33,022 nt of DNA from Rhodocyclales bacterium (lineage in GTDB: Bacteria > Pseudomonadota > Gammaproteobacteria > Burkholderiales > Rhodocyclaceae): positions 1 to 33,022 of the forward strand of contig JACRIY010000032.1 in NCBI GenBank assembly GCA_016235805.1, given 5' to 3'. A program made the position numbers and the translations under genes. This document shows, piece by piece, positions 18,050 through 25,224 of the stretch. Positions within the stretch are counted from its first letter, which is position 1; each line of letters starts with the position of its first letter. Below the pieces are notes generated by a model. It was given only the letters and a program-made list of their open reading frames with translations. It was not told the DNA's origin and made no database searches.

Positions 18050-19739
18050 TTGCGACTCTCCTTTTCTGGGCGGGTTTTGGTAAATACGCGGCGGTTCGAA
18101 AGATTTCGATGCCGATGCGGTCGAAGGTATCGATGAAGCGCTCGTCGGCATGACGGTGCGCGAGATAGGCACCGATCAGGCGCTCGACGACGTCCGGAAC
18201 TTCGGCGGCGGCGAAGGCGCGGCCGATCACTTCGCCGATGCGGGCACGATTGCCCTGGCGGCCGCCGAGCGTGACCTGGTACCACTCCTCGCCGTTCTTG
18301 TCGACGCCGAGGATGCCGATCGCACCGAGGTGGTGGTGGCCGCAGGAATTCATGCATCCGGAGATGTTGAGTTCCAGTTCGCCGATGTCGTGCTGGTAAT
18401 CGAGGTCCTCGAAGCGCTCCTGGATTGCCGCGGCCACCGGCAGCGAGCGGGCATTGGCCAGGGCGCAGAAATCGCCGCCGGGGCAGGCGATCAGGTCCTG
18501 GATCAGGCCGACCGTGGGCGAGGCCAGCCCCGCCGCCTTGGCGCGGTGCCAGATGGTGTAGAGCTCGCGCTGGGGTACGTCGGCGAGGATCAGGTTTTGT
18601 TCGTGCGAGACGCGGATTTCGCCGAAGCTGTAGCGCTCCGCCAAATCGGCTGCGGCTTCCATCTGTTCCGACGTTGCATCGCCCGGCGCCGAATTGAACC
18701 CAACTGCGGGCTTCTTCAGCGACAGCGTGACGGCGGCATAGCCGGGGACCTTGTGTGCCTGCACGTTGCGTTCGACCCAGCGCGCGAAGGCCTTGTCCTC
18801 GCGCAGGTGGGTGAGGTGGCAGAGGTCGTCTGCGGCCAGGATCTCGTAGGCGGGTGCGGCGAACTGCGCGCTGACACGCGCGACTTCCGCCGCCGTCAGG
18901 GTTGCCGGACCGTCCTTGAGCTGGGCCCATTCGGCTTCGACCTGGCGCGAGAACTCCTCGCGTCCGAGCGCCTTGACCAGGATCTTGATGCGCGCCTTGT
19001 AGGCGTTGTCGCGGCGGCCGTGGCGGTTGAAGACGCGGACCAGGGCCTCGGTGTAGGTCAGCAGGTGCTGCCAGGGCAGGAACTCGCGCACCACCGGACC
19101 AAGCAGCGGGGTGCGGCCGAGGCCGCCGCCGGCATGGACCCTGAAGCCGATTTCGCCCGCCTCGTTGCTGACCAACTGCAGGCCGAGGTCATGCACCTGG
19201 ATCGCGGCGCGGTCTTCCTCGGCGCCGGAGATCGCGACCTTGAACTTGCGCGGCAGGTAGGCGAACTCGGGATGGAAGCTCGACCACTGGCGCAGCAGTT
19301 CGGCCCAGGGGCGCGGATCGGCGATCTCGTCGGCGGCGATGCCGGCGAAATGGTCGGTAGTGACATTGCGGATGCAGTTGCCCGAGGTCTGGATTGCGTG
19401 CAGTTCCTCTTCCGCGAGCTCGGCCAGGATGTCCGGCACCTCCGCCAGCTTGACCCAGTTGAGTTGCAGGTTGTGGCGGGTGGTGAAGTGGCCGAAACCC
19501 CGGTCGTAGCGGCGGGCGATGTCGGCGAACTTGCGCAACTGGCGCGCGGAAAGCAGGCCATAGGGCACGGCCAGGCGCAGCATGGGGCCATGGCGCTGGA
19601 TGTAGAGGCCGTTTTGCAGGCGCAGCGGGCGGAATTCGTTGTCGCTCAGCCTGCCGGCAAGATAGCGCTCGGTCTGGCCGCGAAACTGGGCGACGCGGGC
19701 CTTGACGATGGCGTGGTCGTAGTCGTCGTAGCGGTACAT
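18042..19739 (-). CDS. cysI: Assimilatory sulfite reductase hemoprotein (nitrite/sulfite reductase family)
   Basis: The 565-residue siroheme protein reduces sulfite to sulfide with six electrons. The two ferredoxin-like/siroheme halves are visible. Cluster and siroheme ligands are C419-x5-C425 (CPGGDFC) and C462-x3-C466 (CMNSC), and TRHNLQLNW (88-95) and TSGNCIRN (118-125) are family signatures. No CysJ flavoprotein is encoded next to it, so the electron donor is probably ferredoxin or another partner. It starts 9 bases after the tauE-like gene and overlaps the DUF934 gene. Confidence 0.93.
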   Translation of the reverse strand: MYRYDDYDHAIVKARVAQFRGQTERYLAGRLSDNEFRPLRLQNGLYIQRHGPMLRLAVPYGLLSARQLRKFADIARRYDRGFGHFTTRHNLQLNWVKLAEVPDILAELAEEELHAIQTSGNCIRNVTTDHFAGIAADEIADPRPWAELLRQWSSFHPEFAYLPRKFKVAISGAEEDRAAIQVHDLGLQLVSNEAGEIGFRVHAGGGLGRTPLLGPVVREFLPWQHLLTYTEALVRVFNRHGRRDNAYKARIKILVKALGREEFSRQVEAEWAQLKDGPATLTAAEVARVSAQFAAPAYEILAADDLCHLTHLREDKAFARWVERNVQAHKVPGYAAVTLSLKKPAVGFNSAPGDATSEQMEAAADLAERYSFGEIRVSHEQNLILADVPQRELYTIWHRAKAAGLASPTVGLIQDLIACPGGDFCALANARSLPVAAAIQERFEDLDYQHDIGELELNISGCMNSCGHHHLGAIGILGVDKNGEEWYQVTLGGRQGNRARIGEVIGRAFAAAEVPDVVERLIGAYLAHRHADERFIDTFDRIGIEIFRTAAYLPKPAQKRRVANG

Positions 19740-19748
19740 GGCGTTTCC

Positions 19749-20537
19749 TCAGGAAAGAATCAGCTTGCCGCCGACCAACAGCAGCACGGAAGCCAGCAGG
19801 CCGCGCAGCGTGCGCTCCGGAACCCTGGCGGCGAAGTGGGCGCCCAGCGCGATGCCGGGAAGGGAACCGATCAGCAGTGACACCAGCAGCAGCACGTCCA
19901 CCGTGCCCAGGTACCAGTGGCCGAGGCCGGCCACTAGGGTCAGCGGCACGGCGTGGGCAATATCGGACCCGACGACGCGGCGGGTGGCCAGTTGCGGATA
20001 AAGGAAGCTCAGCGCGGTGACGCCCAGGGCCCCGGCGCCGACCGAGGAGATCGTCACCAGAACGCCAACGATGGCACCGACCAGGACCGTGAGGCCGGAT
20101 GCATGCCGCGAAAAGTCGGCGCTGACGGCACGGCGTTTGGCGATGTCGAGCAGGCGCTGGCGGAAGATCAGTGAGGCGGCGGTCAACAACAGGGCGACAC
20201 CAAGCACCGCGGAGATCAGCGCCGGAGCGCCATGGCTGCCGATGCCGAACTGCGCCAGCAGCAGCAGGGTCAGCGCGGCCGCCGGGACGCTGCCCAGCGC
20301 CAGGCGCCCGGTAATGCCCCAGTCGATGTTGCCGTGGCGGTGATGCACCCAGGAACCGCCGCCCTTGGTGATCGCCGCATAGAGCAAGTCAGTGCCCACT
20401 GCGGTCGCTGGCTTGAAGCCGAAAAGCAAAACCAGCAGCGGCGTCATCAGCGAGCCGCCACCGACGCCGGTCAGGCCGACCAGCACGCCGACGGCGAAAC
20501 CGGAAAACGGGAGCAGGGGATTGATGTCGAAAGTCAT
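19749..20537 (-). CDS. TauE/SafE family sulfite exporter / anion permease
   Basis: This is about 262 residues from the ATG at 20537; an ATG at 20549 would add MRPI. About eight membrane segments are visible, with the family's N-terminal GFAVGVLVGLTGVGGGSLMTPLLVLLFG and the repeat-like VGAIVGVLVTISSVGAGALGV. It is the first gene of the cys operon and lies 9 bases before cysI. By context it either imports sulfate or exports excess sulfite; the sequence does not decide direction. Confidence 0.88.
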   Translation of the reverse strand: MTFDINPLLPFSGFAVGVLVGLTGVGGGSLMTPLLVLLFGFKPATAVGTDLLYAAITKGGGSWVHHRHGNIDWGITGRLALGSVPAAALTLLLLAQFGIGSHGAPALISAVLGVALLLTAASLIFRQRLLDIAKRRAVSADFSRHASGLTVLVGAIVGVLVTISSVGAGALGVTALSFLYPQLATRRVVGSDIAHAVPLTLVAGLGHWYLGTVDVLLLVSLLIGSLPGIALGAHFAARVPERTLRGLLASVLLLVGGKLILS

Positions 20538-20549
20538 GATGGGACGCAT

Positions 20550-20621
20550 CCTAGAGCGCCCGTTTAGTTCTGAAAAATACTTATTGGCGATTTACATATA
20601 GCTTGAAGTTATAATTAGCTC
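20550..20621. promoter_or_regulatory. Divergent control region of cys operon and cysB-like regulator
   Basis: This AT-rich 72-base gap separates the two divergent starts. On the + strand TATAAT lies at 20610-20615 with no good -35 at 16-18 bases, as expected for a site controlled by a LysR regulator. If it is used, transcription starts at or next to the regulator ATG. CysB-type binding is likely by context but no exact site can be fixed. Confidence 0.5.
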
Positions 20622-21563
20622 ATGAAGCTGCAACAACTGCGTTACCTGGTGGAGGTCGAGCGTCGGGGCCTGAATGTTTCCGCCGCCGCCGCCGCGCTCC
20701 ATACCTCTCAGCCCGGCGTATCCAAGCAGATCGCCATGCTGGAGGCGGAACTTGGGATCACCATCTTCGATCGCGCCGGCAAACGCCTGACCGGGACCAC
20801 CGCCGCCGGCCGTATCGTCCTCGCCATGGCGCAACGGATCCTGGGCGAGGCGCAGAACATGAAGCGCGTCGGCGAGGATTTCGCCGCCGACGGCCGCGGC
20901 GCGCTGTCGATCGCCACTACGCATACACAGGCCCGCTATACCTTGCCAGCGGTGATCAAGGACTTCGTCCGCCAGCATCCCGGAATCCGGCTGCACATCC
21001 AGCAGGGCAGTCCGCGGCAGGTCGCGGATTGGGTGCTGGATCGCAGCGCGGATCTGGGCATTGCGACCGAGGCGCTCGACCTTTACGACGAACTGCTCAC
21101 CCTGCCCTGCTTCCAGTGGGCCCATCTGGTGGTGACGCCGCGCGGCCATCCCTTGCTGGCGCGGCAGCCCCTGACCCTCGCCGGGCTGGCCGACTATCCA
21201 CTGATCACCTACGACGCGACATTTACCGGCCGCTCCCGCATCGACCGGGCGTTTGAACGCCAGCAGTTGCGGCCGGACGTGATGCTCACCGCGATCGACT
21301 CGGATGTCATCAAGACCTACGTCGAGCTCGGCCTGGGCGTCGGCATCATCGCCGAGATGGCCTTCGATCCGGAGCGGGACAGCGGACTGGCCGCCATGTC
21401 GGCGACCCATCTGTTCGAAGGCAATACCACCCGCATCGCATTTCGCCGCGATGCATGGCTGCGCCGCCACGAGTTCGATTTCATGCAGCTTCTCGCGCCG
21501 CAGTTGAACCGCCAGATGATCGAAGCCACGCTACGGGCCGGCGGCGCCGATCCGGGTTTGTAG
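20622..21563 (+). CDS. cysB: LysR-type transcriptional regulator, CysB-like
   Basis: This is 313 residues (E. coli CysB 324). MKLQQLRYLVEVERRGLNVSAAA and TSQPGVSKQIAMLEAELG form the winged helix-turn-helix. IATTHTQARYTLPAVIKDF near residue 100 is the CysB effector and sulfate-site motif, and FTGRS and DADVIKTYVELGLGVGI-like segments follow. CysB activates sulfate assimilation genes with O-acetylserine or N-acetylserine. It is divergent from the cys operon. No ribosome binding site is visible before the ATG. Confidence 0.92.
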   Translation: MKLQQLRYLVEVERRGLNVSAAAAALHTSQPGVSKQIAMLEAELGITIFDRAGKRLTGTTAAGRIVLAMAQRILGEAQNMKRVGEDFAADGRGALSIATTHTQARYTLPAVIKDFVRQHPGIRLHIQQGSPRQVADWVLDRSADLGIATEALDLYDELLTLPCFQWAHLVVTPRGHPLLARQPLTLAGLADYPLITYDATFTGRSRIDRAFERQQLRPDVMLTAIDSDVIKTYVELGLGVGIIAEMAFDPERDSGLAAMSATHLFEGNTTRIAFRRDAWLRRHEFDFMQLLAPQLNRQMIEATLRAGGADPGL

Positions 21564-21666
21564 ATGGCCGGCGACAGGCAATTCCACTGACGGGAATTCT
21601 GCGACCCATCTCGCGGCTACAATGGCCGAATTGCCGAGACCAACGCATCCTGACAGAGGAATCAAA

Positions 21667-21927
21667 ATGCCTTTTTCGCCCGAGCTTGTCGATGAGATGA
21701 ACACCTTGGTGCGCTTCGATCTGGCCACCAGCCAGCAGGGCATCAAGGTACACAAGACCGCGGCGCCGGAAGTCATTGCCGCGACGCGACGCCTGCACGC
21801 CAAGGGCCTGCTGACGCTGGCCGATGGCGGCTACCTGACCGGCCTGGGGCGAGATGCGGCCGAACATGCCCAATCCTTGCTGATGATCCTCGACCCCGTG
21901 GTCGAGGCGCAGACGGATACGATTTAG
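21667..21927 (+). CDS. TIGR02647-like small conserved protein, function unknown
   Basis: The ATG at 21667 follows AGAGGAATC and gives 86 residues: MPFSPELVDEMNTLVRFDLATSQQGIKVHK, then RLHAKGLLTLADGGYLTGLGRDAAEHAQ. From memory this matches the small proteobacterial family TIGR02647. The helical pattern, with KGLLTLADGGYLT like a winged-helix hairpin, hints at a DNA-binding or protein-binding fold, but this is a guess. A weak -10 (TACAAT, 21618-21623) is upstream. The stop overlaps the yjgA stop on the other strand. Confidence 0.75.
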   Translation: MPFSPELVDEMNTLVRFDLATSQQGIKVHKTAAPEVIAATRRLHAKGLLTLADGGYLTGLGRDAAEHAQSLLMILDPVVEAQTDTI

Positions 21928-22454
21928 GGTTCCGCTTCACCGGCGCCCGGCGGGCCGCCAAGTTCGCGCAATTCGCGGAACAGCTCGCGGTAGGCACGGG
22001 GCGGCCTGCCCTGCTGCGCTTCCCGCAGTGCGTTGCGCCGCAACTGGCGCAGGTGCTGGATGTCGGCCGCGGGGAAATCGCGCGCCAGCTCGCCGAACGC
22101 CGTTTCGTCCTCCATCAGCCGGGTGCGCAGCGCCTCGAGGTGGTGCTGTCTGGCGTTGGCTGCGGCGGACACGCCCTTGATTTCATCCAGCGCCTCGCGA
22201 ATGGGGGCGGCATCGATGTCGCGCATGATCTTGCCGATGTACTGCATCTGCCGCCGTCGCGCCTCGTGCTTGCTGATCCGCTGGGCATCGAGCACGGCAT
22301 CGCGCAAACGCTCCGGCATGTCGATCCTGGCCAGACGCTCGCGCGACAGCCCCACCAGTTCCTCGCCGAGTTCCTGCAGGGCGGTCATGTCGCGCTTGAG
22401 CTGCGATTTACTTGGACCGCGGTACTCCGGCAGCTCGTTATCGATATCGTCCAC
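21924..22454 (-). CDS. yjgA: Ribosome-associated protein YjgA/DarP (DUF615)
   Basis: This is 176 residues (E. coli YjgA 183). SKSQLKRDMTALQELGEELV, LDAQRISKHEARRRQMQYIGKIMR and the C-terminal DFPAADIQHLRQLRRNALREA are clear family signatures. The protein is helical and binds late 50S precursors; in E. coli it helps peptidyl-transferase-centre maturation. It is divergent from pmbA with 38 bases between starts, a pairing conserved in many proteobacteria. Confidence 0.93.
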   Translation of the reverse strand: MDDIDNELPEYRGPSKSQLKRDMTALQELGEELVGLSRERLARIDMPERLRDAVLDAQRISKHEARRRQMQYIGKIMRDIDAAPIREALDEIKGVSAAANARQHHLEALRTRLMEDETAFGELARDFPAADIQHLRQLRRNALREAQQGRPPRAYRELFRELRELGGPPGAGEAEP

Positions 22455-22492
22455 GGTTATGATTATAGCTTCGCCTTCTCAGGGGTTCCTGC

Positions 22493-23830
22493 ATGTCTGA
22501 CGGCTTTGCCCATTCCCAATCCGCGCTGCGCGAACTGGCGCAAACGGCGCTTGACCACGCCGCCGCCACTGGTGCCAGTGCCTGCGAAGTCGATGTCTCG
22601 GAAGGTTTCGGCCAGTCCGTCAGCGTGCGTCGCCAGGAGGTCGAAACCATCGAGTACAACCGCGACAAGGGGCTGGGGGTCACGGTCTACATCGGACAGC
22701 GTCGTGGCCATGCCAGCAGCTCGGATTTTTCCGCCGCCGCCATCCGGGCCACGGTGGAAGCCGCACTCTCGATCGCCCGTTTCACCGCCGAGGACGACTG
22801 TGCCGGCCTGCCCGAGGCGAAACTGCTGGCCAGGCGCGACATGGACCTCGACTTGTTCCATCCCTGGGACATCCCGGTCGAAGCCGCCATCGATATCGCC
22901 CGGCGCTGCGAGCAGGCGGCCTTCGACGTCAGCCCGATGGTCAGAAATTCCGAGGGTGCCACGGTCTCCGCGCAGCAGTCGCATTTCGTCTCCGCAAACA
23001 GCCTGGGTTTCATGGGCGGCTTCGCCACCTCGCGACACTATGTCTCATGCTCGGTCATCGCGGGCGAGGGGGAGGACATGCAGCGCGACGACTGGTACGC
23101 CTCGCGCCGCAATGCCGCCGAGTTTCCCGATCCCGCGCTGATCGGCGACTACGCGGCGCGGCGCGCGCTGGCGCGCCTGGGTTCGCGCAAGCTGAAGACC
23201 CGCAAGTGTCCGGTGATCTTCGAGGCGCCGCTGGCGGCCGGCCTGATCGGCAGCTTCGTGCACGCGATATCCGGCGGGTCGTTGTACCGCAAGACCTCCT
23301 TCCTGCTCGACAGCCTGGGCAAGCAGATCTTCCCGGAGTTCGTGCGCATCAGCGAACGGCCGCACATCCGCGGCGGCTTTGCCTCCTCGCCCTTCGATGA
23401 CGACGGCGTCGCCACGCGCGACCGCGAAGTGGTCGAGCAGGGCGTCGTGCAGGGCTATTTCCTGTCCACGTATTCCGGGCGCAAGCTTGGCCTGCCGACG
23501 ACGGGCAATGCGGGCGGCTCGCACAACCTGCTGGTGCAGCAGGGCAGGCATGACCTGCGCGGCCTGCTGCGCGAAATGGGCAGCGGCCTGCTGGTCACCG
23601 AACTGCTCGGCCAGGGAGTGAACTATGTGACTGGCGATTATTCGCGCGGTGCCGCCGGATACTGGGTCGAGAATGGCGAGATCGTCCATCCGGTCGAGGA
23701 GATCACCATCGCCGGCAACCTGCGCGACATGCTGCGCGGCATCGTCGACATCGGCAATGACATCGAGATTCGCGGTTCCAAGCAGGTGGGCTCCATCCTG
23801 CTGGAGCGCATGACTGTTGCAGGGAACTGA
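22493..23830 (+). CDS. pmbA: Metalloprotease-complex subunit PmbA/TldE
   Basis: This is 445 residues (E. coli 450). VEVRR-like QEVETIEYNRDKGLGVTVYIGQRRG near residue 50, and the C-terminal half with STYSGRKLGLPTTGNAGGSHN and GYWVENGEIVHPVEEITIAGNLRDML, are typical. With TldD it forms a heterodimeric protease that processes peptides such as microcin B17 and degrades unfolded small substrates. The zinc motif HExxxH of TldD is absent, as expected for the TldE partner. tldD itself is not in the window. Confidence 0.95.
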   Translation: MSDGFAHSQSALRELAQTALDHAAATGASACEVDVSEGFGQSVSVRRQEVETIEYNRDKGLGVTVYIGQRRGHASSSDFSAAAIRATVEAALSIARFTAEDDCAGLPEAKLLARRDMDLDLFHPWDIPVEAAIDIARRCEQAAFDVSPMVRNSEGATVSAQQSHFVSANSLGFMGGFATSRHYVSCSVIAGEGEDMQRDDWYASRRNAAEFPDPALIGDYAARRALARLGSRKLKTRKCPVIFEAPLAAGLIGSFVHAISGGSLYRKTSFLLDSLGKQIFPEFVRISERPHIRGGFASSPFDDDGVATRDREVVEQGVVQGYFLSTYSGRKLGLPTTGNAGGSHNLLVQQGRHDLRGLLREMGSGLLVTELLGQGVNYVTGDYSRGAAGYWVENGEIVHPVEEITIAGNLRDMLRGIVDIGNDIEIRGSKQVGSILLERMTVAGN

Positions 23831-23838
23831 AATGCGCG

Positions 23839-23863
23839 GGAGTCGGCGCTGGCGCCACGGCGA
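23839..23863 (+). repeat. Direct repeat copy 1 (25 bases)
   Basis: GGAGTCGGCGCTGGCG followed by CCACGGCGA; the same 25 bases recur at 26605-26629 with one change (C to A at position 17). Both copies are intergenic, in the same orientation, and about 2.75 kb apart. Confidence 0.7.
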
Positions 23864-23874
23864 CGGATGGGGTG

Positions 23875-23904
23875 AAAAGGGCGGTGCGACGGTCACGCCG
23901 TTTT
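23875..23904 (+). terminator. Probable terminator after pmbA
   Basis: AAAAGGGCGGTG and CACGCCGTTTT form an imperfect stem of about ten pairs with a 7-base loop, followed by the four T at 23901-23904. It is 45 bases after the pmbA stop. The T-run makes a TTG start at 23903 for the next gene unlikely. Confidence 0.5.
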
Positions 23905-23923
23905 GCGATCCGAGGGGGCCCGG

Positions 23924-25186
23924 GTGGGAGACCTGACACGCTTCAATTTGTCGTTGCTCAGGCAGCAGCTGGGCATGACAACTCTCTACGAAACTGGCAC
24001 CGGCCATGGCAGGTCCCTGCGCTGGGCTCATGATTCCGGCATGACCGACCTGATGTCGATCGAGCAGCATGTCGAGACCCTGGATCAGGCCAGGGCCAGG
24101 CTCAAGGACCTGCCCCATATTCGTTTGCTGCAGGGCGACTGCATCGAGTTGGTGAGGCAAATCCCGCCGGCTGCCGACGGCCCGCGCCTGATCTTCCTCG
24201 ATGCCCACTTCGTCGACGGAGCGGACTTCAAGGACCAGAAGGCCTATCTCGAGTCGGTCGACCACCCGCGTTCATTTCCCTTGCTCGAGGAACTCGCGGT
24301 TCTGGCAGAACGATTCACAGCGCAGGATTGGATCATCATCGACGATGCCCGCCTGTACGTCGACGGTGTGTTCGCCCGGGGCGAGTGCCCGGACTGGGCG
24401 CGGCAGTGGGCCCATCGTGCCCGGCTCGACGAGTGCCTCGCCCGTTTTGCCGCCACCCACGACGTGCATCTCCTGCGCCAGGACCATGGCTATTTCATCC
24501 TCGTACCGAAGCAGTCTCCGCTCGACTGGCGCGACGTGGTGCGCTTCCTGCCGGGCGATCCGGCCGGAAACGGCGTGCTGGCCTTCTCGGTCGATATCCC
24601 CGGGGTCACTTCCATTTCGATACAGCGACGGATCGCCGACCATCGCTTCGCGACGCGCTATTTCGTCGGCCAGGGGCTGGACGTCGGCGGCGGCGGCGAT
24701 ACGCTGGCTCTGTTCCAGGAGTTCTTTCCCCTGGCAACCTGCATCAGTCGCTACGACCTCGAAAACGGCGATGCGCAGTTGTTGAGGAACGTCGACGACG
24801 GCGCCTTCGACTTCCTGTATTCATCGCATTGCCTCGAGCATATGCGGGATGCGCGCGAGGCCCTGGGTAACTGGCTGCGCGTGGTCAAGAGCGGTGGCCA
24901 CCTGGTCATCCAGGTACCGGACGAGGATATGTACGAGCAGGGTCAATGGCCATCGCGCTACAACTCCGACCACAAGCTCAGTTTCACGATCTGCAAGCCG
25001 AAATCATGGTCTCCGGTTTCAGTCAATCTCCTCGACTTGCTGAGGGAGTTCTCGCCCGTTGCGAAAATCATTTCGCTGGCGCAGATCGACCAGGGCTATC
25101 GGACCCGACTGGTGCCGCCAGGAGTGGACCAGACCCGAACCCCGCTGGGGGAATGCGGCATCGAGTTCGTGCTCAGAAAATACTGA
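23924..25186 (+). CDS. Tandem methyltransferase-like protein (two Rossmann domains)
   Basis: The GTG at 23924 follows GAGGGGG by 5 bases and gives 420 residues. Residues 1-200 resemble a class I fold: ETGTGHGRSL (23-32), SIEQH (45-49), GDCIELV (71-77), IFLDAHF (90-96), IIIDDAR (137-143). Residues 205-420 are a second, Methyltransf_11-like domain: LDVGGGGDT (252-260), SSHCLEHM (300-307), GGHLVIQVPDED (324-335). The substrate is unknown; such domains often modify sugars or small molecules. No glycosyltransferase neighbours are present. Fold assignment is good; function is open. Confidence 0.75.
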   Translation: MGDLTRFNLSLLRQQLGMTTLYETGTGHGRSLRWAHDSGMTDLMSIEQHVETLDQARARLKDLPHIRLLQGDCIELVRQIPPAADGPRLIFLDAHFVDGADFKDQKAYLESVDHPRSFPLLEELAVLAERFTAQDWIIIDDARLYVDGVFARGECPDWARQWAHRARLDECLARFAATHDVHLLRQDHGYFILVPKQSPLDWRDVVRFLPGDPAGNGVLAFSVDIPGVTSISIQRRIADHRFATRYFVGQGLDVGGGGDTLALFQEFFPLATCISRYDLENGDAQLLRNVDDGAFDFLYSSHCLEHMRDAREALGNWLRVVKSGGHLVIQVPDEDMYEQGQWPSRYNSDHKLSFTICKPKSWSPVSVNLLDLLREFSPVAKIISLAQIDQGYRTRLVPPGVDQTRTPLGECGIEFVLRKY

Positions 25187-25203
25187 GCCGGTAGCAGGGC
25201 TTT

Positions 25204-25224
25204 GGCTTCCGGCGAGCCGAAGCC
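25204..25224. terminator. Hairpin between convergent genes
   Basis: GGCTTCCGGC and GCCGAAGCC form a nine-pair stem with one bulged C and a tiny loop, between the stops of the two convergent genes (25186 and 25225). No T-run is present on either side, so intrinsic termination is uncertain. Confidence 0.35.

Noticed and set aside
18150..19880. Open frame of 576 codons on the + strand opposite cysI
   Set aside because: Composition is that of a reverse-complement frame and the opposite strand encodes sulfite reductase with all metal ligands.
23903..23923. TTG start for the double methyltransferase-like gene
   Set aside because: It lies in the T-run of the probable pmbA terminator; GTG 23924 has a strong ribosome binding site.
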